DNA from: CAZUTK01 sp964623265
GTDB taxonomy: Bacteria; Electryoneota; B3-LCP
Direction of reading: 5' to 3'
Length of the DNA: 64,000 nt
Assembly (NCBI GenBank): GCA_964623265.1
Contig: CAZUTK010000006.1
Coordinates: 4,912 to 68,911, forward strand
Shown here in pieces: positions 50,895 through 59,771 of this stretch. A program made the position numbers and the translations under genes. The stretch's first letter is position 1; every line of letters begins with the position of its first letter. Below the pieces are notes generated by a model that was given only the letters and a program-made list of their open reading frames with translations, had not been told where the DNA came from and ran no database searches.

Positions 50895-52918
50895 TCCGAT
50901 GTTCTCCTCGAACTAGCGGGATTCAACTCTTCTTTCAATCTCTGTATCTCATCGCGCAGCCTCGCCGCGCGTTCGAATTCCAATTCCCGAGCGGCTCTCT
51001 TCATCTCTTGCTCCAGGCGGGAGATGATCTCCTCCAGCTCCCACTCGGTCATATAATCCCGGCGGGCGTCTTTCGCCAACCTCGCCATCTCCTCCGGAAC
51101 CCGCGTCTTGGCGTCCGCGGCGGTCGTCGCCTTCAAGATGTCGTCCACCGTCTTGCGGATAGTCGTGGGCGTGATGCCGTGTTCCACGTTGTACTTCGCC
51201 TGAGCCCTCCGGCGGCGTTCCGTCTCCTCGATGACCTTGCGCATAGACTCCGTGATTTCATCGGCGTAGAAAATGACCCTCCCCGCCGCATTGCGCGCTG
51301 CCCGGCCCGCAGTCTGCATCAGCGAACGTTCGCTGCGCAGAAACCCCTCTTTATCGGCGTCTAGGATGGCGACCAGTGAAACCTCGGGCAGATCCAATCC
51401 CTCCCGAAGAAGGTTGATCCCCACCAGCACATCAAATTCCGCCAGCCGCAGGTCGCGCAGGATTTCCACCCGATCCAGAGACTCGATCTCAGAATGCAGA
51501 TACCGCACGCGGATATCCACCCCTTTCAGGTATTCCGTCAGATCCTCCGCCATCCGCTTGGTCAGCGTGGTAACCAGCACGCGCTCGCCCCGCTCCACCA
51601 CCCGCCGGATCTCCTCGATCAAATCATCAATCTGCCCCGCAACCGGTTTGACCACGATCTCCGGATCCATCAAACCCGTCGGGCGGATGATCTGCTCCAC
51701 CACCACGCCCCCGCTCCGCTCCAGTTCGTACTCCGCCGGCGTGGCACTGACGAACAGCGCCTTCTTCACCAGCGCTTCCCATTCCTCGAAACGCAGCGGA
51801 CGGTTGTCCAGCGCAGAAGGCAGCCGAAAACCGTATTCCACCAGCACCGTCTTGCGCGCGCGGTCGCCGTTATACATCCCGCGGATCTGCGGCACGGTGA
51901 CGTGCGATTCATCCACGATCATCAGAAAATCTTCGGGGAAATAGTCTATCAGCGTCCAGGGTCGGTCGCCGGGATTGCGCCCCGCCAGATGGCGCGAATA
52001 GTTCTCGATTCCGGAACAATACCCCACTTCCCGCAGCATCTCCAAGTCGAATTTCGTGCGCTGTTCCAGGCGCTGAGCTTCCAGAAGTTTGCCCTCCGAT
52101 CGCAACTGAGCCAGACGTTCATCCAGTTCTTCGGATATCGCCCGCAGAGCATTCTGCAAGCCGGGCAACGTAGTCACAAAGTGCTTCGCCGGATAGATCG
52201 CCGCCTTTTCGCGCTCCTCGATCACTTCACCCGTCAAGGGAGTGAAGCGCGTGATCCGATCCAGCGCATCCCCCCAGAACTCCAGACGCAGCGCTTCCTC
52301 TTCATACGCAGGGTGGATTTCAATCACATCCCCTCTCACGCGGAAGGATCCTCGGGGAAATTCGAGATTGTTGCGCGTGTAGTACATCTCCACCAGTCGA
52401 GTCAGCAGTTCCTTGCGGGGATAACTTTGACCCTTCTCCAGAAAGAGCAGCAGATTGCGGTAATCCTGCGGGGAACCTAAGTTGTAGATGCACGAGACCG
52501 AAGCCACGATGATGACGTCATCGCGCTCCATCAACGACGACGTGGCGCGCAGCCGCAGACGATCTATTTCGTCGTTGATGGAAGTCTCCTTCTCGATGTA
52601 GGTGTCCGTCGTGGGGATGTAGGCTTCCGGCTGGTAATAATCGTAGTAGCTGATGAAATACTCCACGGCATTGTGCGGAAAAAACGACTTGAACTCCCCA
52701 TACAGCTGCGCCGCCAGAGTCTTGTTGTGCGACATCACCAGCGTGGGACGCCCCCAGCGTTCGATTACGTTCGCCATCGTGAAGGTCTTGCCGGAACCGG
52801 TGACCCCCAGCAGAGTCTGGAAACGCTGTCCCTGTTCCAGCCCTGCCACCAGCCGCTCGATCGCCTGAGCCTGGTCCCCTTGCGGCTGAAAATCGCTGAC
52901 CAATTGAAATCTCGACAT
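50891..52918 (-). CDS. uvrB: Excinuclease ABC subunit B
   Basis: 675 residues. Walker A GVTGSGKTFT near residue 40, the damage-probing hairpin YYDYYQPEAYIP, helicase motifs (IVDESHVTVPQIRGMYNGD; GINLLREGLDLPEVSLV; QTAGRAARNAAG) and a C-terminal UVR motif that binds UvrC. UvrB verifies DNA damage after loading by UvrA in nucleotide excision repair. It is full length. It is the first gene of the 20-gene minus-strand run and has a strong promoter 61 bp upstream. Confidence 0.97.
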   Translation of the reverse strand: MSRFQLVSDFQPQGDQAQAIERLVAGLEQGQRFQTLLGVTGSGKTFTMANVIERWGRPTLVMSHNKTLAAQLYGEFKSFFPHNAVEYFISYYDYYQPEAYIPTTDTYIEKETSINDEIDRLRLRATSSLMERDDVIIVASVSCIYNLGSPQDYRNLLLFLEKGQSYPRKELLTRLVEMYYTRNNLEFPRGSFRVRGDVIEIHPAYEEEALRLEFWGDALDRITRFTPLTGEVIEEREKAAIYPAKHFVTTLPGLQNALRAISEELDERLAQLRSEGKLLEAQRLEQRTKFDLEMLREVGYCSGIENYSRHLAGRNPGDRPWTLIDYFPEDFLMIVDESHVTVPQIRGMYNGDRARKTVLVEYGFRLPSALDNRPLRFEEWEALVKKALFVSATPAEYELERSGGVVVEQIIRPTGLMDPEIVVKPVAGQIDDLIEEIRRVVERGERVLVTTLTKRMAEDLTEYLKGVDIRVRYLHSEIESLDRVEILRDLRLAEFDVLVGINLLREGLDLPEVSLVAILDADKEGFLRSERSLMQTAGRAARNAAGRVIFYADEITESMRKVIEETERRRRAQAKYNVEHGITPTTIRKTVDDILKATTAADAKTRVPEEMARLAKDARRDYMTEWELEEIISRLEQEMKRAARELEFERAARLRDEIQRLKEELNPASSRRTSD

Positions 52919-52978
52919 CTTCTCTTCACGAATGGAGAAAACTCCGGCTGCTCCTTTTCGCGCCGCGGAGTATTTTAG

Positions 52979-53007
52979 AATATACAGATAAAGCGCGCTT
53001 GTGTCAA
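52979..53007 (-). promoter_or_regulatory. Promoter of uvrB and the downstream run
   Basis: On the minus strand: -35 TTGACA (53007-53002), 17-bp spacer, -10 TATATT (52984-52979). It is the only site of this consensus seen upstream of any gene from uvrB down to the DUF3108 gene. No LexA-type box was recognised near it. Confidence 0.82.
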
Positions 53008-53103
53008 GGTAAAAGATGACCTTGTCTTCAAAAACGGACGACTGACTGACAGAACGTCAGAATCGCGCGCATCGTTTCTTCGAGATCAGCGGCATCCCCG
53101 CAA

Positions 53104-53134
53104 TGCGAAAGGCGCCTTTCGGGCGCCTTCCGCA
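53104..53134 (-). terminator. Hairpin after the subtilase gene
   Basis: AAGGCGCC (53109-53116) pairs with GGCGCCTT (53122-53129) around a 5-nt loop, extended by TGCG/CGCA after one mismatch. It lies 23 bp past the subtilase stop on the minus strand. There is no T-tract of useful length, so it is a weak or Rho-assisted terminator candidate. Confidence 0.5.
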
Positions 53135-53156
53135 TCAGGTTCTGCCGAATCCCGGA

Positions 53157-56100
53157 CTACTTCAGCAACAGCATCTTTCCGGTCGCTTGGAAAGCACCGG
53201 CTTCGAGGCGATAGAAGTACAAACCGGACGGAAGTCCGGCGCCATCAAAGACCTCTTCGTAAGCACCCGCCGCTCGATAACCGTTTAACAGCGTCGCCAC
53301 GAGACGACCTGAAACATCGAAGACTTCCAATCTGACCTGCGCAGCCTGCGGCAGGCTGAAGTGGATCTTCGTCGCAGGATTGAAAGGATTGGGGTAATTC
53401 GGACCCAAGGTGAAGGCTGCCGGCGAAGCCGTAGAATGACTTCCCGACGAGAAGGATTCAAACGATTCGCCGAAATTCGCCCAGTTCTCGATCCCCACCG
53501 TTCCGCCCACCGTCAGCTTGCTGAAATTGAAACTGCTGCTGTCCAACTTCACGGCGAAATAAGTCCCGACGTAGCCGCGGTAGGTGTAGGTCCCCGCCGG
53601 CGCAGATCCCGGCACATTCTGAGTCCGCAGGCGGCTGATGGAAATTCCGCCGGGCAGCGTCAGGTTGATGGGACCCAGCACCGGACCATACCAACTTTGA
53701 TTCGGAAGTTGCACCATAATCCAGGTGTCGAAGGTCGCCGGAGCGCCCCCGTTGTTCGCCACCGACGCGTCGAAGTTGAAGCTCCCGCCCGCCGCCGGAA
53801 TCTGGATGGGAGGATTGATCGGCGTCAGCGTGACGTCCAGAGTCGGTGGCTGAGCCGCCGTCGGCGTCGTATAGAGGATGGCGAAACGATTGGCGATAGG
53901 ATGCGCGTACTGATCGCGCGCCCCGTCGAAGAAATACTGCAAGCCGATGGTCTCCGCCGGATTCTCGATGCCGATCGTGCCTTCGGATTGCGCCGCGGCG
54001 GACATCTCCTTGAATTGCACCTTGATGCGCCCGTCGCCGGTCGTCGTCGGATAGTGCGCCGGATCGTAGAAAATCACCTGGAAAGTTTCAAAACTGCCCG
54101 TCGGAGCATACTGCTCGATGTGGTTGTATTCGACGATCAGCCGGTGGTTCGCCGCATCATACCATTGCCAGACCTTTCCCGAATTGCTCCGCTGCGGGGA
54201 TAAATCCTCCCAGTACGCCGCGATCATAGCTTCCGGTCCGTCGCTGTTGGGGATCGCGGAGTTGGAGTAATCATCCGCGGTAACGTCCCCCATTGCTACC
54301 CAGCCGTTGGCTCCGACTGTATATCGGGTGAACGTCTGACCGTAATATACAAAGCTGAAGGGTAGATCGAAGTTGAACACCTGATCGTCCTGAGTGAAGG
54401 CAATGAGAGTCCCGGGACCGCTGGAATCCGCGCTGATCTCCACCCAGTTATATACCGGCAGCTCCGGCGCGTCGTAGGGATCATAGGCGCGATAGCCATA
54501 AGCATCTGGACCGGACGGATTGTTCAGCGGATCGCCCACGATAAATGTGATGTTGGCTTCGGTCGTGTAGGCGCTGTCCGCGGCGACGTGAAGGACGCAG
54601 GTGACGTAGCGACCCTGCGGACAGGCGGAACTGACGTCGAACAAGAACGCCGGCGAACCCTGCCCCTGCTGCAGATGCCCCAGATCGGGAAAGTAAGAGG
54701 TGTTCTGCGTAATCGTCACGAAGGGGTCGGCGGTCGTCAGCGTGCCGACGACGTTGGTGGCTTGCCCCTGACCGACGTTGTTCAGCGTTACGACCATCGA
54801 ACAGGTCTCACCGGGATCCGGCGCGCCGTTGTTGTTGCCGCCGATGTCGTCCAGCTGGCGGTCCGCCACGATAATGTAGGGTCCCGTCCCGATCGGAACG
54901 GCGTTGACGGAATTCAGGCAGTTCATCAGACCGGATCCGTAGGTGTTGTCCTTGCCCACGGTGCCCAGATCCGTCGCATACATCTCCAGATACATATCAA
55001 TCAAATCCGGCGTCAAGTTCGGATCCTTGCTTAGAAGCAGCGCCATCCCGCCGGCGACGTGCGGAGTCGCCATAGAAGTGCCGTCCATATAGGCGTAGCC
55101 GCTGTTGTTGTTCCATGCGCACGATTTGATGTTCACGCCGGGCGCCGAAATGTCGGGGTCAATCAATCCCATGCCGGGATTGTAAGCATAATCGAACCAG
55201 GGGCTGATGCTCGCCCAAGTCACAGGACCGCGGCTCGAAAAGGAAGCGATGGTATGATTGGATTGCGTCGCTCCGCAGGTGACCACACAGCTCAGTCCGC
55301 CGGTCAAGACCTGATCGGGATGCAGCCAGGGAGGCGGACAGTTTCCTGGGACGCGGATATTGTTGGGAGGCGGATACGAGCCATTCTCATTGCCTGCCGC
55401 CACCGCGCCGATCACGCCGGCAGCCAGAGCGTTGTTGCAGGCGGTGCGATACTGCTGCTTCTGAGTCACCGTGCCGCCGCCCGCGTGTCCTAAGGACATG
55501 CTGAAGATATCCGCACCCTGCTGCACGGAAAAATTGATCCCCGAAATGATCTGACCCTCGCTGCCGTACCCGCTTCCCGAAAGCACCTGCACAGCCATAA
55601 TCGTGGCGTTGGGTGCCACGCCACACTGCGACCCGGCTGTCCCGTCGGATGCCACCGATCCGGCGCAGTGCGTGCCGTGACCCAAGGGACCCTGATCTAT
55701 GGGGTCGTTGTCGTTGTTGTAAAAGTCCCAGCCGTGGTTCGGATAGGAGGGACCGCCGTTCCACATATGATCGGCTAAATCCAGATGGTTGTAATTCACA
55801 CCCGTGTCAATTACGCTGACCAACACGCCGGTACCGTTGAAACCCTGGCTCCAGACTTCCGGAGCGTGCACATCGGCGACTCCCCAGGCGATCTCATCCC
55901 CGCCGTCAAACTCATACGGCTCGGTGGACGGCGACACCCCGTCCAGCATGAATCGTTCCGGATCGTAAGCGACTTCGGCGATTTCCGGAAAATCCTTCAG
56001 TCCCCGGATCGCTGCCGGCGTCGCCAGACAGTGGAGAATGTTGACGATGGACGCCGATTGCAGGTGCTTCACCTTCCCGGATGCTTGCAGTCCATCCAGA

Positions 56101-56363
56101 TAAGCATACACATTCGCCTGCGACTGTTCGGCGATCTGATTCAGGTGTTCGACCACAAACTGACGCCTCTCCTGTTTAGTCATCGTTGCGGTCGCCGTGA
56201 CCATCCAGTCGAAATCCGCCTGCTCCTCCATCGTGATCAGTATGCGGATCAGCTCATTTTCCGGGCTCGTGTTCAGCTTGTCCACCAGATCTGCGGTGAA
56301 GGTCGTGGCGAAAGCCGAACCTGCCAGACAAAAAACCAACAGAATTCGTGCGAGTTTCCTCAT
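53157..56363 (-). CDS. Secreted S8-family subtilisin-like protease with C-terminal sorting domain
   Basis: 1068 residues. Signal peptide at 1-19, an inhibitor-I9-like propeptide at about 37-135, then the catalytic domain with Asp186 (VSVIDTGVNYNHLD), His232 (GHGTHCAGS), the oxyanion-region AAGNENGSY and Ser430 (DGTSMATPHVAGG). A CARDB/Ig-like and a beta-sandwich region follow (about 500-830). Residues about 840-970 form the NPPIQIPAAGGSFNF module shared with the two secreted proteins upstream. The end is the YPNPFNPATKIHFSLP sorting domain, finishing GKMLLLK. An exported endopeptidase that would feed peptides to the M1 aminopeptidase is a natural reading. Confidence 0.94.
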   Translation of the reverse strand: MRKLARILLVFCLAGSAFATTFTADLVDKLNTSPENELIRILITMEEQADFDWMVTATATMTKQERRQFVVEHLNQIAEQSQANVYAYLDGLQASGKVKHLQSASIVNILHCLATPAAIRGLKDFPEIAEVAYDPERFMLDGVSPSTEPYEFDGGDEIAWGVADVHAPEVWSQGFNGTGVLVSVIDTGVNYNHLDLADHMWNGGPSYPNHGWDFYNNDNDPIDQGPLGHGTHCAGSVASDGTAGSQCGVAPNATIMAVQVLSGSGYGSEGQIISGINFSVQQGADIFSMSLGHAGGGTVTQKQQYRTACNNALAAGVIGAVAAGNENGSYPPPNNIRVPGNCPPPWLHPDQVLTGGLSCVVTCGATQSNHTIASFSSRGPVTWASISPWFDYAYNPGMGLIDPDISAPGVNIKSCAWNNNSGYAYMDGTSMATPHVAGGMALLLSKDPNLTPDLIDMYLEMYATDLGTVGKDNTYGSGLMNCLNSVNAVPIGTGPYIIVADRQLDDIGGNNNGAPDPGETCSMVVTLNNVGQGQATNVVGTLTTADPFVTITQNTSYFPDLGHLQQGQGSPAFLFDVSSACPQGRYVTCVLHVAADSAYTTEANITFIVGDPLNNPSGPDAYGYRAYDPYDAPELPVYNWVEISADSSGPGTLIAFTQDDQVFNFDLPFSFVYYGQTFTRYTVGANGWVAMGDVTADDYSNSAIPNSDGPEAMIAAYWEDLSPQRSNSGKVWQWYDAANHRLIVEYNHIEQYAPTGSFETFQVIFYDPAHYPTTTGDGRIKVQFKEMSAAAQSEGTIGIENPAETIGLQYFFDGARDQYAHPIANRFAILYTTPTAAQPPTLDVTLTPINPPIQIPAAGGSFNFDASVANNGGAPATFDTWIMVQLPNQSWYGPVLGPINLTLPGGISISRLRTQNVPGSAPAGTYTYRGYVGTYFAVKLDSSSFNFSKLTVGGTVGIENWANFGESFESFSSGSHSTASPAAFTLGPNYPNPFNPATKIHFSLPQAAQVRLEVFDVSGRLVATLLNGYRAAGAYEEVFDGAGLPSGLYFYRLEAGAFQATGKMLLLK

Positions 56364-56448
56364 TTCGTCTCCTCCCGTGCCATGGGTTCTTTGGTTTTGA
56401 GAACTGCTTGCTGCTTGTCAAATTTAATATCTAATGAGAACTACGCAC

Positions 56449-56477
56449 AATATAAGGAAATTATTGTGTCTGAGCAA
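56449..56477 (-). promoter_or_regulatory. Promoter of the subtilase gene
   Basis: On the minus strand: -35 TTGCTC (56477-56472), 17-bp spacer, -10 TATATT (56454-56449), about 79 nt of leader. A TTGACA nearer the gene lacks a matching -10 box and was not chosen. RBS GGGAGGAG precedes the ATG at 56363. Confidence 0.68.
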
Positions 56478-56563
56478 GCCTTTTTTTTCGGGTTGGCCGC
56501 TTTTTCCTTGCGGTTTCGGCGCATGCCGTGTTCTTCGGATTTTCTCCGGATTCCCATCGTCCT

Positions 56564-59500
56564 TCAGAAACTCATCCTGGACTTTTCCAAAGTCCCCCGC
56601 CGGATGGCGCGCTCCTTCACGATCGCGAAAATCACCGGCGTGACGATCAAGACGTGCACCGCCGAAGTCAACAATCCGCCCACCAGAGGCGTGGCGATGG
56701 GTTTCATCAGATCCGATCCCGTGCCGGAAGAGACCATAATGGGGATTAACCCGAGCAGGGACGTTCCCACCGTCATCAGCTTGGGGCGCAGCCGCAGGAC
56801 AGCGCCGTCCAGCGTCGCCTGATGCAGTGCCGCCGCGTCCACCGGTCCCGCCGCCAGCTTCCTGTCCAGAGCTTCATGCAGATAAACCACCATCACCACT
56901 CCGGTCTCCACCGCGATGCCGAAGAGCGCAATGAATCCTACCCACACGGCGACGCTCCAGTTATAACCCAGCAAGACCAACAAAAGCACCCCGCCGGTTA
57001 GAGCGAACGGCACGGAGAGCATCACCAGCAGAGATTCCGCCACCGAATGGAATACGAAATAGAGCAGGACGAAGATCACAAAGATCACCAGAGGGACCAG
57101 CCACTGCAGGCGCTTCTGCGCTCGAACCTGATTCTCCCACTGCCCCGACCACTGGATGTAATACCCGGGAGGCAATTTCAGATTTCGATCGAGCACGGAT
57201 CGGGCTTCCCGGACGAATCCGCCCGGATCTCTGCCGCGCACGTTCAGATAGACGACCGAACGCAGCAGGGAGTTCTCACTCGAAATCATCGCCGGTCCCG
57301 GTACAATGCGGATATCGGCGACCTGCGCCAGAGGGATCTGCGCGCCGTCCGACGTCGTAATCAGGATCTGTCCCAGCTTTTCCGGCGAATCGCGGAAATC
57401 GCGGGCGTAGCGCACGCGCACCGGAAAGCGCTGCCTGCCTTCCACCGTCGCGGTCAAATTCATCCCGCCGGACGCCGCCTCGATGACCGCCTGCACATCC
57501 TCGATCGAAAGCCCGTAGCGGGCGATCTCATCGCGGTGGATTTCGATATCAATGTAGTTCCCTCCGAGAGTGCGCTCCGCGAAAAGATCGGCGGCGCCCT
57601 CGATCGGCCGCAATAAATGCTCCGCTTGAATCGCCAGATCTTCCAAAGTCTTCAAATCATTCCCGAAAATCTTGACACCTAAATCGGTGCGCACTCCCGT
57701 CGCCAGCATATTGATCCGGTTGATGATGGGCTGCGTCCAACCGTTGGATACGCCGGGAATCTGCAGCTTTTGATTCAGCTCGGCGATAATATCTTCGCGC
57801 GTCATCCCCTTGCGCCACTGATCCCGCGGTTTCAGCAGGATGATGGTTTCGATCATGGATATCGGTGCGGGATCAGTCGCCGTTTCGGCGCGGCCGATCT
57901 TCCCCAGCACGCTCTCCACTTCCGGCGTCGCCGCGATGATCTTATCCTGCACCTGCAGGATACGTTTGGCTTCGGTGATAGAGATATTAGGCAGCGTGGT
58001 GGGCATAAAAAGCAGGCTGCCTTCGTCCAGAGCCGGCATGAATTCGCTGCCCACGCCGGTCATCAGGATAATCGTGAGAATCAGCACCGTCAAATTGGCT
58101 GCCAGCGTGACGGTTTTATGTTCCAGCGCCCATTGTACGACCGGACGATAGAGTCGAATCAATATTCTGGAAAGGGGATTCTTCTCTTCCGGCTTCAGCC
58201 TGCCGCGTAAGAAGAGACTGACCAGCACGGGAACCAGCGTGATCGCCAGGAGCGCGGAAGCCGCCATAGCGGCGGTCTTGGTCAGAGCCAACGGGAAAAA
58301 GAGCTTGCCTTCCTGCCCTTGAAGCAGAAATACTGGTAAAAAAGACAGAACGATGATCGCCATCGAGAAGAAGATCGGCCTGCCGACGGTCTTGCAGGCG
58401 CGCAGCACGATATCCAGAGCATCCGACCGGTCCGTTCTCTCCCTCTCGGAAAGATGACGGTAAGCATTCTCGATGACGACGATAGCGGAATCCACCAGCA
58501 CCCCGATGGCGATGGCGATCCCCGCCAGAGACATCAGATTCGATGTCACCTTTAGGTGGTACATAACAATGAAGGCGACCAGCACGGCGATGGGAATCGT
58601 CAAGATGACGACCAGCGAGCTGCGGAAATGCAGCAGAAAGAGCAGGATCACCAAGCTGACGATAATCATCTCCTCCGTGAGGGCTCTCCACAGCGTCCCG
58701 ATGGCGCGTTCGATCAGATCGGATCGGTCGTAGGCGGGGAGGATACGGACGCCGGGCGGCAACCCTTTCTCCACTTCCGAAATCTTCGCTTTGACCCGCT
58801 TGATCACATCCCGGGCGTTTTCGCCGTAGCGCATCACGATGATCCCGCCGACGACTTCTCCCGCGCCGTTCTTATCCAGCAAGCCTCGCCGGATGTCCCC
58901 GCCCATCTGCACATCGGCGACATCCTTCAGATACACCGGCGTGCCCTGCGGAGACGCCGTCAGCACAATCTGCTCGAGATCCTCCTTCTTCTGAATATAC
59001 CCCAAGCCCCGAATCAAGTATTCCATCGAGGAGCGTTCGATCAGCCCCCCGCCGACGTCCAAATTGGACTTCTTCACCGCGTCCATAACCATCATCGTAG
59101 AAACGCCGTAGCTCTGCATCCGCAGCGGATCCAGATCCACCTGATACTGCTTGACGAATCCGCCGATGGACGCCACTTCCGCCACGCCGGGCACCGCCGC
59201 CAGCGCATAGCGGATGTACCAATCCTGCAAGGCGCGCAGTTCCCCCAGATCTAAATCCCCGCCTTCCAACGTGTACCAGTACACATGCCCCACTCCCGTC
59301 CCGTCCGGTCCGAGCTTTGTGCGGGCATCCGGCGGCAGCATCCCCGTCGCATAACTCAGCCGTTCCAACACCCGCGTGCGCGCCCAATAGAGATCAACAT
59401 TATCCTCGAAGATGATGTAAACCATGGAAAGGCCGAACATAGAAGTGCCCCGAACCGCCTTGACCTTCGGCATCCCCTGAAAAGCGCTCTCCAGCGGATA

Positions 59501-59698
59501 GGTGACCTGATCTTCCACCAGTTGCGGAGCCCGCCCCATCCAGTCGGTCATGACGATGACTTGATTGTCGGAAAGATCGGGAATGGCGTCCACGGGCGTG
59601 TGCAGCAATGCGTAAATGCCCCAGATAAGGATCAGCATCGTAACAATCAGGATGATGAACCGGTTCTTTAGGCTGAAGGTGATGATTTTTTCGATCAT
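56564..59698 (-). CDS. Heavy-metal efflux RND transporter, CusA/CzcA family
   Basis: 1044 residues, full length. Twelve helices in two halves separated by large periplasmic domains. HME-RND features: N-terminal LLHTPVDAIPDLSDNQVIVM, the helix-4 region AIAIGVLVDSAIVVIENAYR, and MPALDEGSLLFMPTTLPN. It exports Cu+/Ag+ or Zn2+/Co2+/Cd2+ from periplasm or cytoplasm through the CusB-CusC channel; which metal cannot be decided without aligning the periplasmic Met triad. It lies third in the order cusC-cusB-cusA, 73 bp after cusB. Confidence 0.94.
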   Translation of the reverse strand: MIEKIITFSLKNRFIILIVTMLILIWGIYALLHTPVDAIPDLSDNQVIVMTDWMGRAPQLVEDQVTYPLESAFQGMPKVKAVRGTSMFGLSMVYIIFEDNVDLYWARTRVLERLSYATGMLPPDARTKLGPDGTGVGHVYWYTLEGGDLDLGELRALQDWYIRYALAAVPGVAEVASIGGFVKQYQVDLDPLRMQSYGVSTMMVMDAVKKSNLDVGGGLIERSSMEYLIRGLGYIQKKEDLEQIVLTASPQGTPVYLKDVADVQMGGDIRRGLLDKNGAGEVVGGIIVMRYGENARDVIKRVKAKISEVEKGLPPGVRILPAYDRSDLIERAIGTLWRALTEEMIIVSLVILLFLLHFRSSLVVILTIPIAVLVAFIVMYHLKVTSNLMSLAGIAIAIGVLVDSAIVVIENAYRHLSERERTDRSDALDIVLRACKTVGRPIFFSMAIIVLSFLPVFLLQGQEGKLFFPLALTKTAAMAASALLAITLVPVLVSLFLRGRLKPEEKNPLSRILIRLYRPVVQWALEHKTVTLAANLTVLILTIILMTGVGSEFMPALDEGSLLFMPTTLPNISITEAKRILQVQDKIIAATPEVESVLGKIGRAETATDPAPISMIETIILLKPRDQWRKGMTREDIIAELNQKLQIPGVSNGWTQPIINRINMLATGVRTDLGVKIFGNDLKTLEDLAIQAEHLLRPIEGAADLFAERTLGGNYIDIEIHRDEIARYGLSIEDVQAVIEAASGGMNLTATVEGRQRFPVRVRYARDFRDSPEKLGQILITTSDGAQIPLAQVADIRIVPGPAMISSENSLLRSVVYLNVRGRDPGGFVREARSVLDRNLKLPPGYYIQWSGQWENQVRAQKRLQWLVPLVIFVIFVLLYFVFHSVAESLLVMLSVPFALTGGVLLLVLLGYNWSVAVWVGFIALFGIAVETGVVMVVYLHEALDRKLAAGPVDAAALHQATLDGAVLRLRPKLMTVGTSLLGLIPIMVSSGTGSDLMKPIATPLVGGLLTSAVHVLIVTPVIFAIVKERAIRRGTLEKSRMSF

Positions 59699-59771
59699 GA
59701 TTCCGTTTGCTTTTGGATGTACTGGATTAGGGTCATTTCCGTTTTTTACACGCGAAACAATACCCTCGACA

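Noticed and set aside
56403..56428. TTGACA on the minus strand near 56419 as the subtilase promoter
   Set aside because: At 17 bp there is AAAACC, not a -10 box. The TTGCTC/TATATT pair further upstream fits better.
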